A stretch of 64,000 bases of DNA from Flavobacteriales bacterium 33_180_T64 (GTDB lineage Bacteria > Bacteroidota > Bacteroidia > Flavobacteriales > Flavobacteriaceae), in contig MAAQ01000017.1 of the NCBI GenBank assembly GCA_002162685.1, positions 115,801-179,800 of the forward strand. The letters run 5' to 3'. The notes beneath the pieces were generated by a model. The model saw only the letters and a program-made list of their open reading frames with translations, was not told the DNA's origin and made no database searches. Numbering within the stretch: the first letter of the stretch is position 1; each line of letters starts with the position of its first letter. A program made the position numbers and the translations under genes. Shown here piece after piece: positions 1-9,345 of this stretch.

Positions 1-33
1 ACATTTTAATTTTGCAAATCATTAAAAGTGATT

Positions 34-1584
34 ATGACTAACAACTTAGGACTAGAGCAGAAAAAGACAGATAAAGAATTATATAGTTATCAAAAAGGTG
101 CTATAGATCAAATTTTTGAAAAGTTCGAAACTGCACCAGACGATTATCATTTGCTTTATCAATTACCAACAGGAGGAGGAAAAACAGTTATTTTCTCTGA
201 AATTGTGCGTCAGTATTTAAAGACGCATCAAAAGAAAGTGTTGATAATGACACATCGTGTTGAGCTAAGTAAACAAACATCAGCAATGTTAACCAGCTTT
301 GGAGTTACTAATAAAGTGGTTGATAGTAAAGCTAATTTAGATGATCAAGATCAGTATAGTTGCTTTGTTGCTATGGTTGAAACTTTAAATAACAGGCTTA
401 ATGATGGTAAGCTTGATATTTCAGGTGTTGGATTAGTGATTATTGATGAAGCACATTATAACTCATTTACAAAGCTTTTTAAGTTTTTTGAAAATTCATT
501 TGTACTAGGCGTTACAGCTACACCATTAAGTTCTAATAAAGATTTACCAATGAAAGGTAATTATAACGAACTTATTGCTGGTGAATCTATAGGATCTTTA
601 ATAGAAAATGAATTTTTAGCTCGTGCTGAAGTTTTTCAGTATGATATGGGATTAACGTCTTTAGAAATCGGTAGTAATGGTGATTACACTGTGAAATCAT
701 CTGAAGATTTATATACGAGTCCTGCAATGTTGAGTAAACTGTTAGAATCGTATAAAAAGCATTCTAACGGAAAAAAAACATTGATATTTAATAACGGTAT
801 TAACACCTCTATAATGGTGTATCATACATTTAAAGAAGCAGGATTTCCAATTGCCCATTTAGATAATACTGCAACAAAAAAGCAGCGAAGTCAAATATTA
901 AAATGGTTTAAAGAAACACCAGATGCTATTTTAAGCTCAGTAAGTATATTAACGACTGGATTTGATGAGCCTACCATAGATACTATTATTCTTAATAGAG
1001 CGACAAAATCACTTACACTATACTATCAAATGATTGGTAGAGGTTCCCGAATTTTAAATAACAAATCAAAGTTTACAGTGATTGATTTAGGGAATAATCA
1101 CCATCGTTTTGGACCTTGGGGAGCAGATTTGGATTGGGGTACTATTTTTAGATCTCCAAATTTCTACATGGATAAATTAATGGATGATGAAACTCTTGAA
1201 AGCCATTTTAAACATGAAATGCCAGAGGAGTTACGTGCAGAATTTAGTAAGTCTGAAGAGGTTTATTTTGATATTAAGCAAGTCTATAAAGATGCTACAT
1301 TTAAAGGCGAATCGTCAAAAGTGGTTCTCGAACGCTCAATAGAACAGCATGCAAAAATTTGTATCGAAAATAGTGAAGATGTTTATGATGCTCTAGCTTT
1401 AGCTAAATTATTGAAAGGCGACATTGACGTTAGAATAGATATGTATGCTAAATGTATTAGTAAAAGTACTTTTAACTTTTTAAGCTGGTTAAGAGATGAT
1501 TATAAGAAAAAGCTAAATGCTTATTTGCGCACGAATTTTGATCAAGTTTTTGAAGATATTCATGGACATCCTCCTGAAGAGTAG
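34..1584 (+). CDS. SF2 DEAD/DEAH-box helicase, ResIII-like
   Basis: Predicted ATP-dependent nucleic acid helicase or translocase of superfamily 2, cytoplasmic. Motifs seen in order: Walker A LPTGGGKT near residue 46, motif II IIDEAH near residue 137, motif III GVTATP, then a C-terminal helicase domain with the late motifs TTGFDEP and QMIGRGSR. The last ~150 residues form a helical tail of unknown role. No methylase, nuclease or specificity subunit lies beside it, so a restriction role is not supported even though the core resembles type I/III restriction helicases. A GTG codon two codons earlier (28) is in frame; the ATG at 34 is preferred. Two DEAD-box helicases follow on the same strand after a 252-bp gap. 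The family is clear, the substrate unknown. Confidence 0.85.
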   Translation: MTNNLGLEQKKTDKELYSYQKGAIDQIFEKFETAPDDYHLLYQLPTGGGKTVIFSEIVRQYLKTHQKKVLIMTHRVELSKQTSAMLTSFGVTNKVVDSKANLDDQDQYSCFVAMVETLNNRLNDGKLDISGVGLVIIDEAHYNSFTKLFKFFENSFVLGVTATPLSSNKDLPMKGNYNELIAGESIGSLIENEFLARAEVFQYDMGLTSLEIGSNGDYTVKSSEDLYTSPAMLSKLLESYKKHSNGKKTLIFNNGINTSIMVYHTFKEAGFPIAHLDNTATKKQRSQILKWFKETPDAILSSVSILTTGFDEPTIDTIILNRATKSLTLYYQMIGRGSRILNNKSKFTVIDLGNNHHRFGPWGADLDWGTIFRSPNFYMDKLMDDETLESHFKHEMPEELRAEFSKSEEVYFDIKQVYKDATFKGESSKVVLERSIEQHAKICIENSEDVYDALALAKLLKGDIDVRIDMYAKCISKSTFNFLSWLRDDYKKKLNAYLRTNFDQVFEDIHGHPPEE

Positions 1585-1836
1585 AATGAAGTTGCTTAAA
1601 ATCATGTAATTAGTAAAAATATTCGTGAATACTATAAATTCACATCTTTTATAGTTTAATAGATAATTGATATCAGAGAATGCTGAGCATAGCAGGTATT
1701 TAAAACCTGTTAGATTGTAAAGTTGTTTTTTTATTAAAACAATATCTATTTTGTTATTTATCAAACTCATGTTATAAATCGTTAAAAACACGATATCCAA
1801 TTATACTGTAATTATCTTTACCAAAAATCAGGTTTC

Positions 1837-3171
1837 ATGTCACAACAGTTTTCTCAACTAGGAATTAACATTCAATTACAACAAAGCGCATCGGCTTTAC
1901 AAATTTCTGTTCCTACAGATATTCAAAAAAAAGTAATTCCTGTTATTTTAAATCAAAAACAAGACCTCGTTGCATTGGCAAAAACGGGAACAGGAAAAAC
2001 TGCCGCTTTTGGTTTGCCCTTACTGCAGTTAATTGATGTCGAAAACAATAATATTCAAGCTGTAATCCTAGCACCAACAAGAGAATTAGGACAGCAAATT
2101 TATAGTAGCTTAATAGATTTAGCGTCAAACAGTATAGGCATTGAAATAGCAACACTTTGTGGTGGTATTCCTATAAAACCTCAAATTGAACGTTTAAAAA
2201 GTGATACACATATTGTTGTGGCTACACCAGGACGTTTAGCAGATTTGATGAGACGGAATGCGATTAATATAAAAACCATCTCGTACTTTATTTTAGATGA
2301 AGCAGATGAAATGGTAACAGCACATAAAGATGGTTTAGAAACTATTATAAAGGAAATTCCTAAAACGAGAAGAACCTTTCTTTTTACAGCAACGTTATCT
2401 GGCGCAATAAAACAATTGGTCCAAAATTACATGTCTAAACATGTTGTTCATATAGAAGCAGATATGGCTACTGTTGGGCATCAAGGTATAGATCATCAAT
2501 ATGTAGTGGTTAAACCTATAGAAAAGTTAGATATTTTGCTTCATTTTTTAAACTCCAAGCAAGGTGAGCGTGGAATTATTTTTTGCAAAACCAAGGCTGC
2601 TGTAAATAAATTAGCCAAAAAATTAGCCATTAATAAATTCTCATCTGGTGCTATTCATGGAAGCTTAACCCAAGGCATTAGAGATCGTATTATGGAACAA
2701 TTTAGAGCTGGGCATATTGATATTTTGGTGGCTACAGATTTAGCGGCTCGTGGTATTGATGTTAAGGAGGTTTCTTATATCGTGAACTATCATTTACCGG
2801 ATACTTATGAGGCTTATGTTCACCGAAGCGGTAGAACAGCTAGAGCAGGCGCAAAGGGCTTATCTCTAACCATTATCCAGCAAGAAGAAATAGAAGACAT
2901 ATCAGATTTTGAAGATGAATTAGGTATCGTTTTTACACCCTTTAAAAAGGCAGACGCACAAAGTATTGAAGAAAATAATGCCTTGTTATGGGCACGAAAA
3001 ATATTTAAAACTAAGCCTAATAGAGTTGTCTCTGAAGATTTTAAAGCTAAGATAAAAACTATCTTTCATCATTTAACAAAAGAAGAATTAGTTGATAAGC
3101 TATTGGCAAATTATATCGCGCAATCTAGTTTGTCTACTAAAGATCCTGAAGTTTCAAAAAAGGAAAAGTAA
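1837..3171 (+). CDS. DEAD-box RNA helicase
   Basis: Cytoplasmic ATP-dependent RNA helicase, probably acting in RNA remodelling or ribosome assembly. Motifs seen: Q-motif region near residues 5-30, motif I AKTGTGKT, Ia PTRELGQQ, Ib TPGRLAD, motif II LDEADEM, motif III FTATL (usually SAT), motif V ATDLAARGID and motif VI HRSGRTARAG. After the two RecA domains there is a C-terminal tail of ~90 residues without a recognisable RNA-binding domain. The stop codon overlaps the start of the next helicase by one base, so the two are almost certainly co-transcribed and translationally coupled. The length of 444 residues is ordinary for RhlE/CshA-type proteins. Confidence 0.9.
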   Translation: MSQQFSQLGINIQLQQSASALQISVPTDIQKKVIPVILNQKQDLVALAKTGTGKTAAFGLPLLQLIDVENNNIQAVILAPTRELGQQIYSSLIDLASNSIGIEIATLCGGIPIKPQIERLKSDTHIVVATPGRLADLMRRNAINIKTISYFILDEADEMVTAHKDGLETIIKEIPKTRRTFLFTATLSGAIKQLVQNYMSKHVVHIEADMATVGHQGIDHQYVVVKPIEKLDILLHFLNSKQGERGIIFCKTKAAVNKLAKKLAINKFSSGAIHGSLTQGIRDRIMEQFRAGHIDILVATDLAARGIDVKEVSYIVNYHLPDTYEAYVHRSGRTARAGAKGLSLTIIQQEEIEDISDFEDELGIVFTPFKKADAQSIEENNALLWARKIFKTKPNRVVSEDFKAKIKTIFHHLTKEELVDKLLANYIAQSSLSTKDPEVSKKEK

Positions 3172-4481
3172 TGTCAAACCATATAAAAACCCAAAAGGCA
3201 ATTTTAGAAAAGCTGAATATCCAAGCGCTAAACAACATGCAGGAAGAAGCGCTATTAGCTATTGCAAATGCAGAGAACACAATTTTATTATCTCCAACAG
3301 GAACTGGTAAAACTCTTGCTTTTTTATTGCCAACTATTAGCGCCTTAGATGCTAATATCAAAACCGTTCAACTTCTTGTTTTAGTACCTTCTAGAGAATT
3401 AGCTATTCAAATAGAGCAAGTGATTCGTCAAATGGGATCTGGTTTTAAAGCTAATGCTGTTTATGGCGGCAGACCGTTTTCGAAAGATAAAATAGAATTA
3501 GCACATCCTCCAGCAATATTAATTGGTACTCCTGGTAGAATCGCAGATCATTTAAGACGAGGAACCGTTGTAGTTGATGATATTAACACGTTAGTTTTAG
3601 ATGAGTTTGATAAATCATTAGAGGTTGGTTTTGAAAGCGAAATGACCGAGATTTTAGAAAGCCTTCCGCGAATAAACAAACGAATTTTAACATCGGCTAC
3701 TCATGATATGGATATTCCGAGTTTTGTGGGCCTAAAAAATGAATTGGTTATAGATTATCTAGATACAAAAACGTCTAATTTAGAGATTAAAAAAGTGATC
3801 TCTCCAGATAAAAATAAGCTTCAAACTTTAGTTGATTTATTACAACATATAGGTCATAAACCAGGCATTATTTTTTGTAATTTTAAAGATACCATCAGCT
3901 ATGTGAGTGCTTTTTTAGATGAAAATAATATTGCTCATGGTTGTTTTTATGGAGGTATGGAACAAATTGATAGAGAACGTGCACTTATCAAATTTAGAAA
4001 TGGAACCCATCAGATTATTATCGCAACAGATTTGGCAGCACGTGGATTAGATATCCCAGAGCTCAATTATATTATTCACTATCAATTGCCTTTAAAAGCA
4101 GAAGAGTTTACACATCGTAATGGTAGAACGGCACGAATGAACACACAAGGAACGGCCTATGTTTTACAGTGGAAGAATGAATATTTGCCAGAATTTATTG
4201 TAAGTAATCAAATTCAGAAATTGACAGCTACTTCGTTAGGTTTAAAAAGCCAATGGACTACTTTATTTATTTCTGGTGGACGAAAAGATAAAATTTCTAA
4301 AGGCGATATTGCTGGCTTATTTTTCAAACAGTCAGGTCTAGAAAAACACGAGTTAGGCATTATAGAATTAAAGCAAGATTGTGCCTTTGTTGCTGTTCCA
4401 AAAGCTAAAGTTATGTCCATTATTGCAAAGACTAATAATACGCGATTAAAGAAAAAGAAAGTCCGTATTACAGAGGTTTAA
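3171..4481 (+). CDS. DEAD-box RNA helicase with DbpA-like RNA-binding tail
   Basis: Second DEAD-box RNA helicase of the pair, starting on the last base of the preceding stop codon. Motifs seen: SPTGTGKT (motif I), SRELAIQ (Ia), TPGRIAD (Ib), SATHD (III), ATDLAARGLD (V), HRNGRTAR (VI). Motif II reads DEFD in place of DEAD. The last ~75 residues contain GGRKDKISKGDIAGL and a hydrophobic stretch ending in VPKAKV, the pattern of the DbpA/CsdA RNA-binding domain, so binding to structured rRNA during large-subunit assembly is a reasonable inference. Co-expression of two DEAD helicases suggests joint work in ribosome biogenesis or cold adaptation. Assignment to the family is firm; equivalence to E. 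coli DbpA is not claimed. Confidence 0.87.
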   Translation: MSNHIKTQKAILEKLNIQALNNMQEEALLAIANAENTILLSPTGTGKTLAFLLPTISALDANIKTVQLLVLVPSRELAIQIEQVIRQMGSGFKANAVYGGRPFSKDKIELAHPPAILIGTPGRIADHLRRGTVVVDDINTLVLDEFDKSLEVGFESEMTEILESLPRINKRILTSATHDMDIPSFVGLKNELVIDYLDTKTSNLEIKKVISPDKNKLQTLVDLLQHIGHKPGIIFCNFKDTISYVSAFLDENNIAHGCFYGGMEQIDRERALIKFRNGTHQIIIATDLAARGLDIPELNYIIHYQLPLKAEEFTHRNGRTARMNTQGTAYVLQWKNEYLPEFIVSNQIQKLTATSLGLKSQWTTLFISGGRKDKISKGDIAGLFFKQSGLEKHELGIIELKQDCAFVAVPKAKVMSIIAKTNNTRLKKKKVRITEV

Positions 4482-4587
4482 TTTATTTGTAAGTGCTAGT
4501 GAAGTGTTGTTGGGATTAATAATACTGCTATTTTTGAAGTAATATCAAGACTTCATAAACTTTTTAGCAGATAAAAGCCTAAGGTGC

Positions 4588-4595
4588 TATATTTG
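4588..4595 (+). promoter_or_regulatory. -7 box TATATTTG before the SDR gene
   Basis: Perfect match to the Bacteroidota TAnnTTTG box, nine bases before the ATG at 4605 that opens the frameshifted N-terminus of the SDR gene. It supports 4605 as the original start codon and predicts a very short 5' leader. No -33 element was confidently placed. Confidence 0.55.
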
Positions 4596-4604
4596 CTGAA
4601 AATT

Positions 4605-4722
4605 ATGCTTTATCAAAAAGAATCACAGCAAAGACATAGAATCCTGTATCATAACGCTTCAAAAGCTGCTTGATGATACTAATCAATTATTTGAATTACC
4701 AGAAGATCAACGAGTAGCCTTG
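4605..4722 (+). other. Frameshifted N-terminal coding segment of the SDR gene
   Basis: The SDR frame is open upstream to 4600 and encodes a credible helical segment (…[19 protein letters not shown]…) but has no ATG or GTG before 4723. An ATG at 4605, just after a TAnnTTTG box, opens a different frame that stops after 22 codons. Removing one A from the five-A run at 4615-4619 joins the two: [14 protein letters not shown] followed by the in-frame segment. The likely explanations are a homopolymer sequencing error, a real single-base insertion, or slippage at the run. If corrected, the protein gains about 39 residues. Confidence 0.6.
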
Positions 4723-6144
4723 ATGAAAGTGGCAGGTGCATTAACCAGGCCTAATCGTGATGAATTTCAACGTCGTAGAAAAGATGCTAAAAAAGCAACA
4801 AAGCGTAAGCAAATAGAAAAAGATAAACACGCAAGAAAGATCACAGGAATACGATCAGCACGAGAAGCAACAATCTTTACTGCACCAAAGTTATTAGCAG
4901 CAGCCTTATTACCTGAAGACACACCAGAATTAGAATCTCCACGAAACTGCTACGTTTGTAAAACTGTTTATACGAAATTGCATCATTTTTATGATACGAT
5001 GTGTACAAACTGTGGTGATTTAAACTATGCTAAGCGTTTTCAAACCACTGATTTATCAAATCAGATTGCTGTAATTACTGGGTCCCGATTAAAAATTGGT
5101 TATCATATTACATTAATGTTATTACGGTCTGGAGCTACTGTTATTGCTACGACACGTTTTCCTGCTGATTCTGCAATTCGATTTGCTAAAGAAGCCGATT
5201 ATAACCAATGGAAAGACCGATTACATATTCATGGATTAGATTTACGTCATATCCCAAGTGTAGAAATTTTTTGTAATTATATTGAACAAAAGTATGACCG
5301 TTTAGACATATTAATCAATAATGCAGCACAAACAGTGAGGCGACCTTCAGGGTTTTATTTTCATTTAATGGAAAATGAAAAATTGCCGATAGAAAAATTG
5401 CCTGTATTGGCACAAGGGTTATTAAGTAATCATTTTGAGTGTTTGAAGGAGCTTTCAGATTTAAGTCTGAGCACCTCTAAAACTAGTAAAAATAACGTGC
5501 TCCCTGTAACTTGGCATGGTCCAGAACCAGGAATAGGATTACGAAATTCGGCAGAGCTATCTCAAATACCCTATAGTTTTGATAACTCATTGCAAACAGA
5601 CGAGGTGTTTCCAGAAGGTCAATTAGATGCCGATTTACAGCAAGTTGATTTAAGGAAAACTAATAGTTGGCGACTTAAACTGGGTGAAATTGAAACCACC
5701 GAAATGGTAGAAGTACAGCTGGTTAATGCTGTAGCTCCTTTTGTATTGTGTAACCGTTTGTCTAATTTAATGATGAAAGATGATACAGGCCAAAAGCACA
5801 TTATTAATGTATCGGCAATGGAAGGGAAGTTTCATAGATTTAAAAAGGAAGACAGGCATCCGCATACCAATATGGCAAAGGCTGCTTTAAATATGCTAAC
5901 ACATACCTCTGCAGCAACATTTGCAAAATCTGGAATTTATATGAATGCAGTTGATACGGGTTGGGTTACAGATGAGGATCCTGCAGAACTGTCAAAACAA
6001 AAAATTGACTTGCACGATTTTCAACCACCTTTAGATATTGTAGATGGAGCTGCTCGTGTGATGGATCCATTAATTGATGGAATAAATACTGGTAAACATT
6101 GGTGCGGGAAGTTTTTGAAAGATTATTTCCCTATAGATTGGTAG
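4723..6144 (+). CDS. Atypical SDR-family oxidoreductase with N-terminal Cys4 motif
   Basis: Rossmann-fold short-chain dehydrogenase-like protein, cytoplasmic; substrate unknown. The first ~65 residues are strongly basic ([13 protein letters not shown]). A Cys4 zinc-ribbon-like segment follows (CYVC … CTNC). The SDR core begins at [10 protein letters not shown], with the NNAAQ motif in the middle. The usual YxxxK active site reads TNMAK, so the catalytic Tyr is absent while Lys is kept. A long insertion lies between NNAAQ and the Lys region. I recall related long SDR-like proteins with the same HTNMAKAAL block, so the Tyr loss may be a family trait rather than damage. The true start is probably at 4605, with a one-base frameshift in an A-run (separate entry). 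If 4723 is used the protein lacks a conserved-looking N-terminal helix. Confidence 0.75.
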   Translation: MKVAGALTRPNRDEFQRRRKDAKKATKRKQIEKDKHARKITGIRSAREATIFTAPKLLAAALLPEDTPELESPRNCYVCKTVYTKLHHFYDTMCTNCGDLNYAKRFQTTDLSNQIAVITGSRLKIGYHITLMLLRSGATVIATTRFPADSAIRFAKEADYNQWKDRLHIHGLDLRHIPSVEIFCNYIEQKYDRLDILINNAAQTVRRPSGFYFHLMENEKLPIEKLPVLAQGLLSNHFECLKELSDLSLSTSKTSKNNVLPVTWHGPEPGIGLRNSAELSQIPYSFDNSLQTDEVFPEGQLDADLQQVDLRKTNSWRLKLGEIETTEMVEVQLVNAVAPFVLCNRLSNLMMKDDTGQKHIINVSAMEGKFHRFKKEDRHPHTNMAKAALNMLTHTSAATFAKSGIYMNAVDTGWVTDEDPAELSKQKIDLHDFQPPLDIVDGAARVMDPLIDGINTGKHWCGKFLKDYFPIDW

Positions 6145-6273
6145 TATTTTTTTTTGTATAGCTCCTTTGTTTTAAGTGATTTAGAGAAACCGCCAAAATT
6201 TGATTTGATATAAGTCAAATAAATTGTTTTTCTACACTATATTTAGCAAACTAGCTAATCAAAACAAATACTA

Positions 6274-7266
6274 ATGAAATCTTTTACAATACAAGAAATA
6301 GCAACACTACTCAACGGTGATTTATTTGGCAACACAACAGAAAATATTATAGGTTTAGAAACCATTGATAATGCTGTAAAAGGGTATGCTACTTTTATAG
6401 GGAATAGAAAGTACGCACGCAAATGGGATGCTTCTAAGGCATCTTTAGCCATTGTTACAAAAGGAATTGATTTAGAACCTCATAATGATAATGCGCTTAT
6501 AAAAGTTGATAATGCCGACTTAGCAATGGCTAAGTTATTAGAAGTGTTTTCTCCTGAGTCACCAAATTTTAATGAAGATATTCATGCCACAGCTGTCATA
6601 GATGAATCGGCAATTATTGGAGATGGATGTAAAATAGGAGCAGGATGTTATGTTGGTAAAGGTGTTGTTTTAGAAAATAACGTCACGTTATATCCAAACG
6701 TTACCGTTTTTGATGATTGTAAAATTGGAAGTTCTACGGTTATATGGTCAGGAACAATACTTAGAGAGCGATCTATAATTGGGAGTCATTGTATTTTTCA
6801 TAATAACGTAAGTATTGGTGCCGATGGTTTTGGGTATCGTCCTAGCGATGATGGTAGAGGATTGGTTAAAATTCCGCATATTGGAAACGTAGTGATAGGT
6901 AATCATGTAGAGATTGGCGCTAATTCATGTGTAGATCGTGCTAAATTTAGCTCTACGGTTATTGGTGATGGTTGTAAGATTGATAATTTAGTTCAAATAG
7001 CTCATAACTGTGTTTTAGGGCGCTCTTGCATTATGGCAGGTAGTAGTGGTCTTGCTGGTTCTGTAACTTTAGGTGATGGTGTTATCATTGGAGGTAGTGC
7101 TTCTATAAAGGATCATACAACAATACATTCTGGTGCTACGGTAGGAGCAGGTTCTGGTGTTATGGGTGATGTGGCAGCAGGAACTACAGTATTGGGATAT
7201 CCAGCTTGTGAGGCTAGAGATATGCTAAAACAGTGGGTTGCTTTAAGAAGGTTAACAAAGAAATAA
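6274..7266 (+). CDS. lpxD: UDP-3-O-acylglucosamine N-acyltransferase (LpxD)
   Basis: Transfers a 3-hydroxyacyl chain from acyl-ACP to UDP-3-O-acylglucosamine in lipid A synthesis, as a cytoplasmic homotrimer. Seen: an N-terminal uridine-binding domain (~1-100, with [11 protein letters not shown]), then a long left-handed beta-helix of hexapeptide repeats (~105-300), and a C-terminal helix. His244 in VQIAHNC matches the position of the catalytic His of E. coli LpxD (His239). Length 330 is normal. The gene stands alone, without lpxC/fabZ, lpxA or bamA beside it, which raises the possibility that it is a second lpxD paralogue; this cannot be tested within the window. The upstream gap holds a near-consensus TATATTTA box at 6238. 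Confidence 0.9.
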   Translation: MKSFTIQEIATLLNGDLFGNTTENIIGLETIDNAVKGYATFIGNRKYARKWDASKASLAIVTKGIDLEPHNDNALIKVDNADLAMAKLLEVFSPESPNFNEDIHATAVIDESAIIGDGCKIGAGCYVGKGVVLENNVTLYPNVTVFDDCKIGSSTVIWSGTILRERSIIGSHCIFHNNVSIGADGFGYRPSDDGRGLVKIPHIGNVVIGNHVEIGANSCVDRAKFSSTVIGDGCKIDNLVQIAHNCVLGRSCIMAGSSGLAGSVTLGDGVIIGGSASIKDHTTIHSGATVGAGSGVMGDVAAGTTVLGYPACEARDMLKQWVALRRLTKK

Positions 7267-7309
7267 GAGTTCTTTACAATAAAATTTATTTAATCAGCTA
7301 TTTTGAAGC

Positions 7310-8014
7310 TTATTGGCTATATAGCTTACTTACTAGGCTCTTATAAGTCTGACCAATAGGGATTTTGAAATCCTCTATATGTATGCGATTACCTTCGATA
7401 AGCTTTATTTTATCAATGGCAACAATGAATGATTTGTGTACACGTAAGAAATTTTTAGAAGTGAATAACTCGTCAAAACTAGATATTTTTTCATGGCTAA
7501 CAATCATGTCTTCTTTCATATATACTTTTGAATAGTTACCGTAGGCTTCAATATATAAGATGTCGTCTAAATGAATTTGATGGTATTTTTTATCGCCTTT
7601 TAAAAATAATCTTGATGTTGCAGGAATCGCATCAGATGACACTGTAATAGTCGAGTTTTTGTGCACCTCACTTATGGCTTTATTGATTGCCTTTACTAGA
7701 CGATCAAAACTAAACGGTTTTAATAGATAATCTGATACATGAAGGTCATAACCTTCAAGAGCAAATTCTTTATAAGCCGTAGTTACAATAACTTTTGGAG
7801 GATTGGTTAATGTTCTTAAAAAATCAAAACCTGTTAGTTTAGGCATATTGATATCTAAAAACATAAAATCAACCGAATTATGATTTAAATACTGCATGGC
7901 TTCCATAGCATTATAACAGTGTTTTTCTAAACTTAAATGTGGTAATAATTCACAAAATGATTCTATAACGTCATGCGCTAAAGGTTCATCATCAATAATT
8001 ATATATGTTATCAT
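7310..8014 (-). CDS. LytTR-family response regulator (module 1)
   Basis: Cytoplasmic two-component regulator: receiver domain (~1-120) with acidic pocket D8/D9, phospho-acceptor D54 (LDINMP) and conserved K in LLKPF, then a LytTR DNA-binding domain (~135-234; LRVHKSFIVAIDKI is the typical LytTR signature). It overlaps the stop of the upstream kinase by ATGA (8011-8014), so the pair is translationally coupled. The pair points away from an ABC ATPase/permease-peptidase operon starting at 9346, which is its likely target. A close paralogue is found at 13918-14616. Confidence 0.9.
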   Translation of the reverse strand: MITYIIIDDEPLAHDVIESFCELLPHLSLEKHCYNAMEAMQYLNHNSVDFMFLDINMPKLTGFDFLRTLTNPPKVIVTTAYKEFALEGYDLHVSDYLLKPFSFDRLVKAINKAISEVHKNSTITVSSDAIPATSRLFLKGDKKYHQIHLDDILYIEAYGNYSKVYMKEDMIVSHEKISSFDELFTSKNFLRVHKSFIVAIDKIKLIEGNRIHIEDFKIPIGQTYKSLVSKLYSQ

Positions 8015-9135
8015 GATAGAAAAATTTTAAGAGTTACAATATGTATATTCATTTCGTTATAAATATCTAATTTATAATTATTTAAATATGTTAAACTTAA
8101 GCGTTTCTTTAGGTTGCTGAGTCCAATTCCATTAGTCTTATTTATCTGATTTGGATCAAATGTATTCTTAATAATGAATTGAATCTGTTTTGAATTTGCA
8201 TTTAAATCCATATGTATAAAACCATCGTCATGGTTTTTTTCAAGTCCATGCTTAAACGCATTTTCTAAAAGGATGATAAAAAGCAAAGGCGCAATTTCAA
8301 TATTAGAATCTATGTTATGATTAAATTGAATGTCTACTTTATTGCGATATCTTATTTTATGTAATGCGATATAATTGTTTAAATAATCAATTTCATTCTT
8401 TATAGGAACGCGATTTTTTTTGCCTTCATAAATAGTATAGCGCATCATTTCTGAGAGTTTTAAGATTACTTCGGGTGCTTTTTCAGAGTTTTTAATGGTC
8501 AACGCATATAAGTTATTGAGTGTGTTAAAGAAGAAATGCGGATTAATTTGAGCTTGTAACATTGCCAGTTCTGCTTGTGCCTTCTCTGCTTTTAAATTCT
8601 GTAACCATTTCCATTGCTCAAAAACCCAGACAAAAAACAAAATCGGAATGGGCAGAAAGAAAATAATAAAAGGAAATTCTTCTTTAATTTTTAGATAGTC
8701 TTCCAAATCACCTGAAAACAATCTTAGATAAATGAAGTATAGAAATAAAGGGATGTAAAATAGAGCGATTAGTTTCCAATATTTTTTGATAAAATGCGGA
8801 AGTAATACATAGGCAAATCCAAACCAAAACCCCATCAATAAAATAAATGTAATTGGATTGTCAGGCACTTTCATTATACTATCAATACCAAATGCCATAA
8901 TAAAGAGTATAATCAAGCAAAAAACTCTTATTACCGTTTTCTTTTTCCGCTTTAAGTACATGAAATTATGAATAGGTAACGCAATTACTAATCCCCAAAA
9001 TATGGTGTAAGCAATAAATTCTACCGGTCTATTTTTTGGAATATGAATAAAGCCTATTGCATCTAATAGATAGAATATTGGGACGATAATCAATCCAATA
9101 AGAAAGGCTTTATATTTTTTCAAAAACGGAATCAT
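8011..9135 (-). CDS. LytS-like sensor histidine kinase (module 1)
   Basis: Inner-membrane kinase of the His_kinase (PF06580) type. The N-terminal ~170 residues contain several hydrophobic helices (about five or six membrane segments), with no obvious periplasmic sensor domain. A short coiled coil follows (LKAEKAQAELAMLQ), then the phospho-acceptor motif QINPHFFFNTLNNL and the ATP-binding N-box LLENAFKHG with a later GIGLSNLKKRL G-box. The signal is probably sensed within or at the membrane. A perfect -7 box (9140-9147) lies four bases upstream of the ATG. It faces the ABC/peptidase operon across a 210-bp divergent region. Confidence 0.88.
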   Translation of the reverse strand: MIPFLKKYKAFLIGLIIVPIFYLLDAIGFIHIPKNRPVEFIAYTIFWGLVIALPIHNFMYLKRKKKTVIRVFCLIILFIMAFGIDSIMKVPDNPITFILLMGFWFGFAYVLLPHFIKKYWKLIALFYIPLFLYFIYLRLFSGDLEDYLKIKEEFPFIIFFLPIPILFFVWVFEQWKWLQNLKAEKAQAELAMLQAQINPHFFFNTLNNLYALTIKNSEKAPEVILKLSEMMRYTIYEGKKNRVPIKNEIDYLNNYIALHKIRYRNKVDIQFNHNIDSNIEIAPLLFIILLENAFKHGLEKNHDDGFIHMDLNANSKQIQFIIKNTFDPNQINKTNGIGLSNLKKRLSLTYLNNYKLDIYNEMNIHIVTLKIFLS

Positions 9136-9139
9136 ATCA

Positions 9140-9147
9140 CAAAACTA
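9140..9147 (-). promoter_or_regulatory. -7 box TAGTTTTG before kinase 1
   Basis: Exact TAnnTTTG match on the minus strand, separated from the kinase ATG (9133-9135) by only four bases (TGAT). Transcription would begin at or beside the start codon. Confidence 0.5.
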
Positions 9148-9345
9148 CAGATGTTAAGCTATTCTCACAACAATATTGATAGACACTAGTATAATTTACA
9201 TGAACAGCCTGTTTTTTATGCTCAATAGGGATTACATATAAATATAGTTGTTTGTATGGCTAAAATACTAGTGTTTATCATATTAAATATGTCGAAGTTA
9301 GAAATCTAGTCACATTTGCATTGCAACTTAAAAATAGCATCGTAA

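Noticed and set aside
28..1584. First helicase as part of a restriction-modification or defence system
   Set aside because: No methylase, nuclease, specificity subunit or other defence gene is adjacent; neighbours are RNA helicases.
1513..1800. Minus-strand frame of 95 codons overlapping the end of the first helicase
   Set aside because: Composition is that of AT-rich antisense sequence, no signal or domain, and half of it overlaps a real gene.
3092..3361. Short frames on both strands across the junction of the two DEAD helicases
   Set aside because: They overlap well-supported coding sequence in other frames.
9245..9281. Possible direct repeat TAGTTGTTTGTAT / TAGTGTTTATCAT in the module 1 divergent region as LytTR site
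   Set aside because: Similarity is low and the spacing (23-24 bp) is ambiguous; not better than chance in AT-rich DNA.
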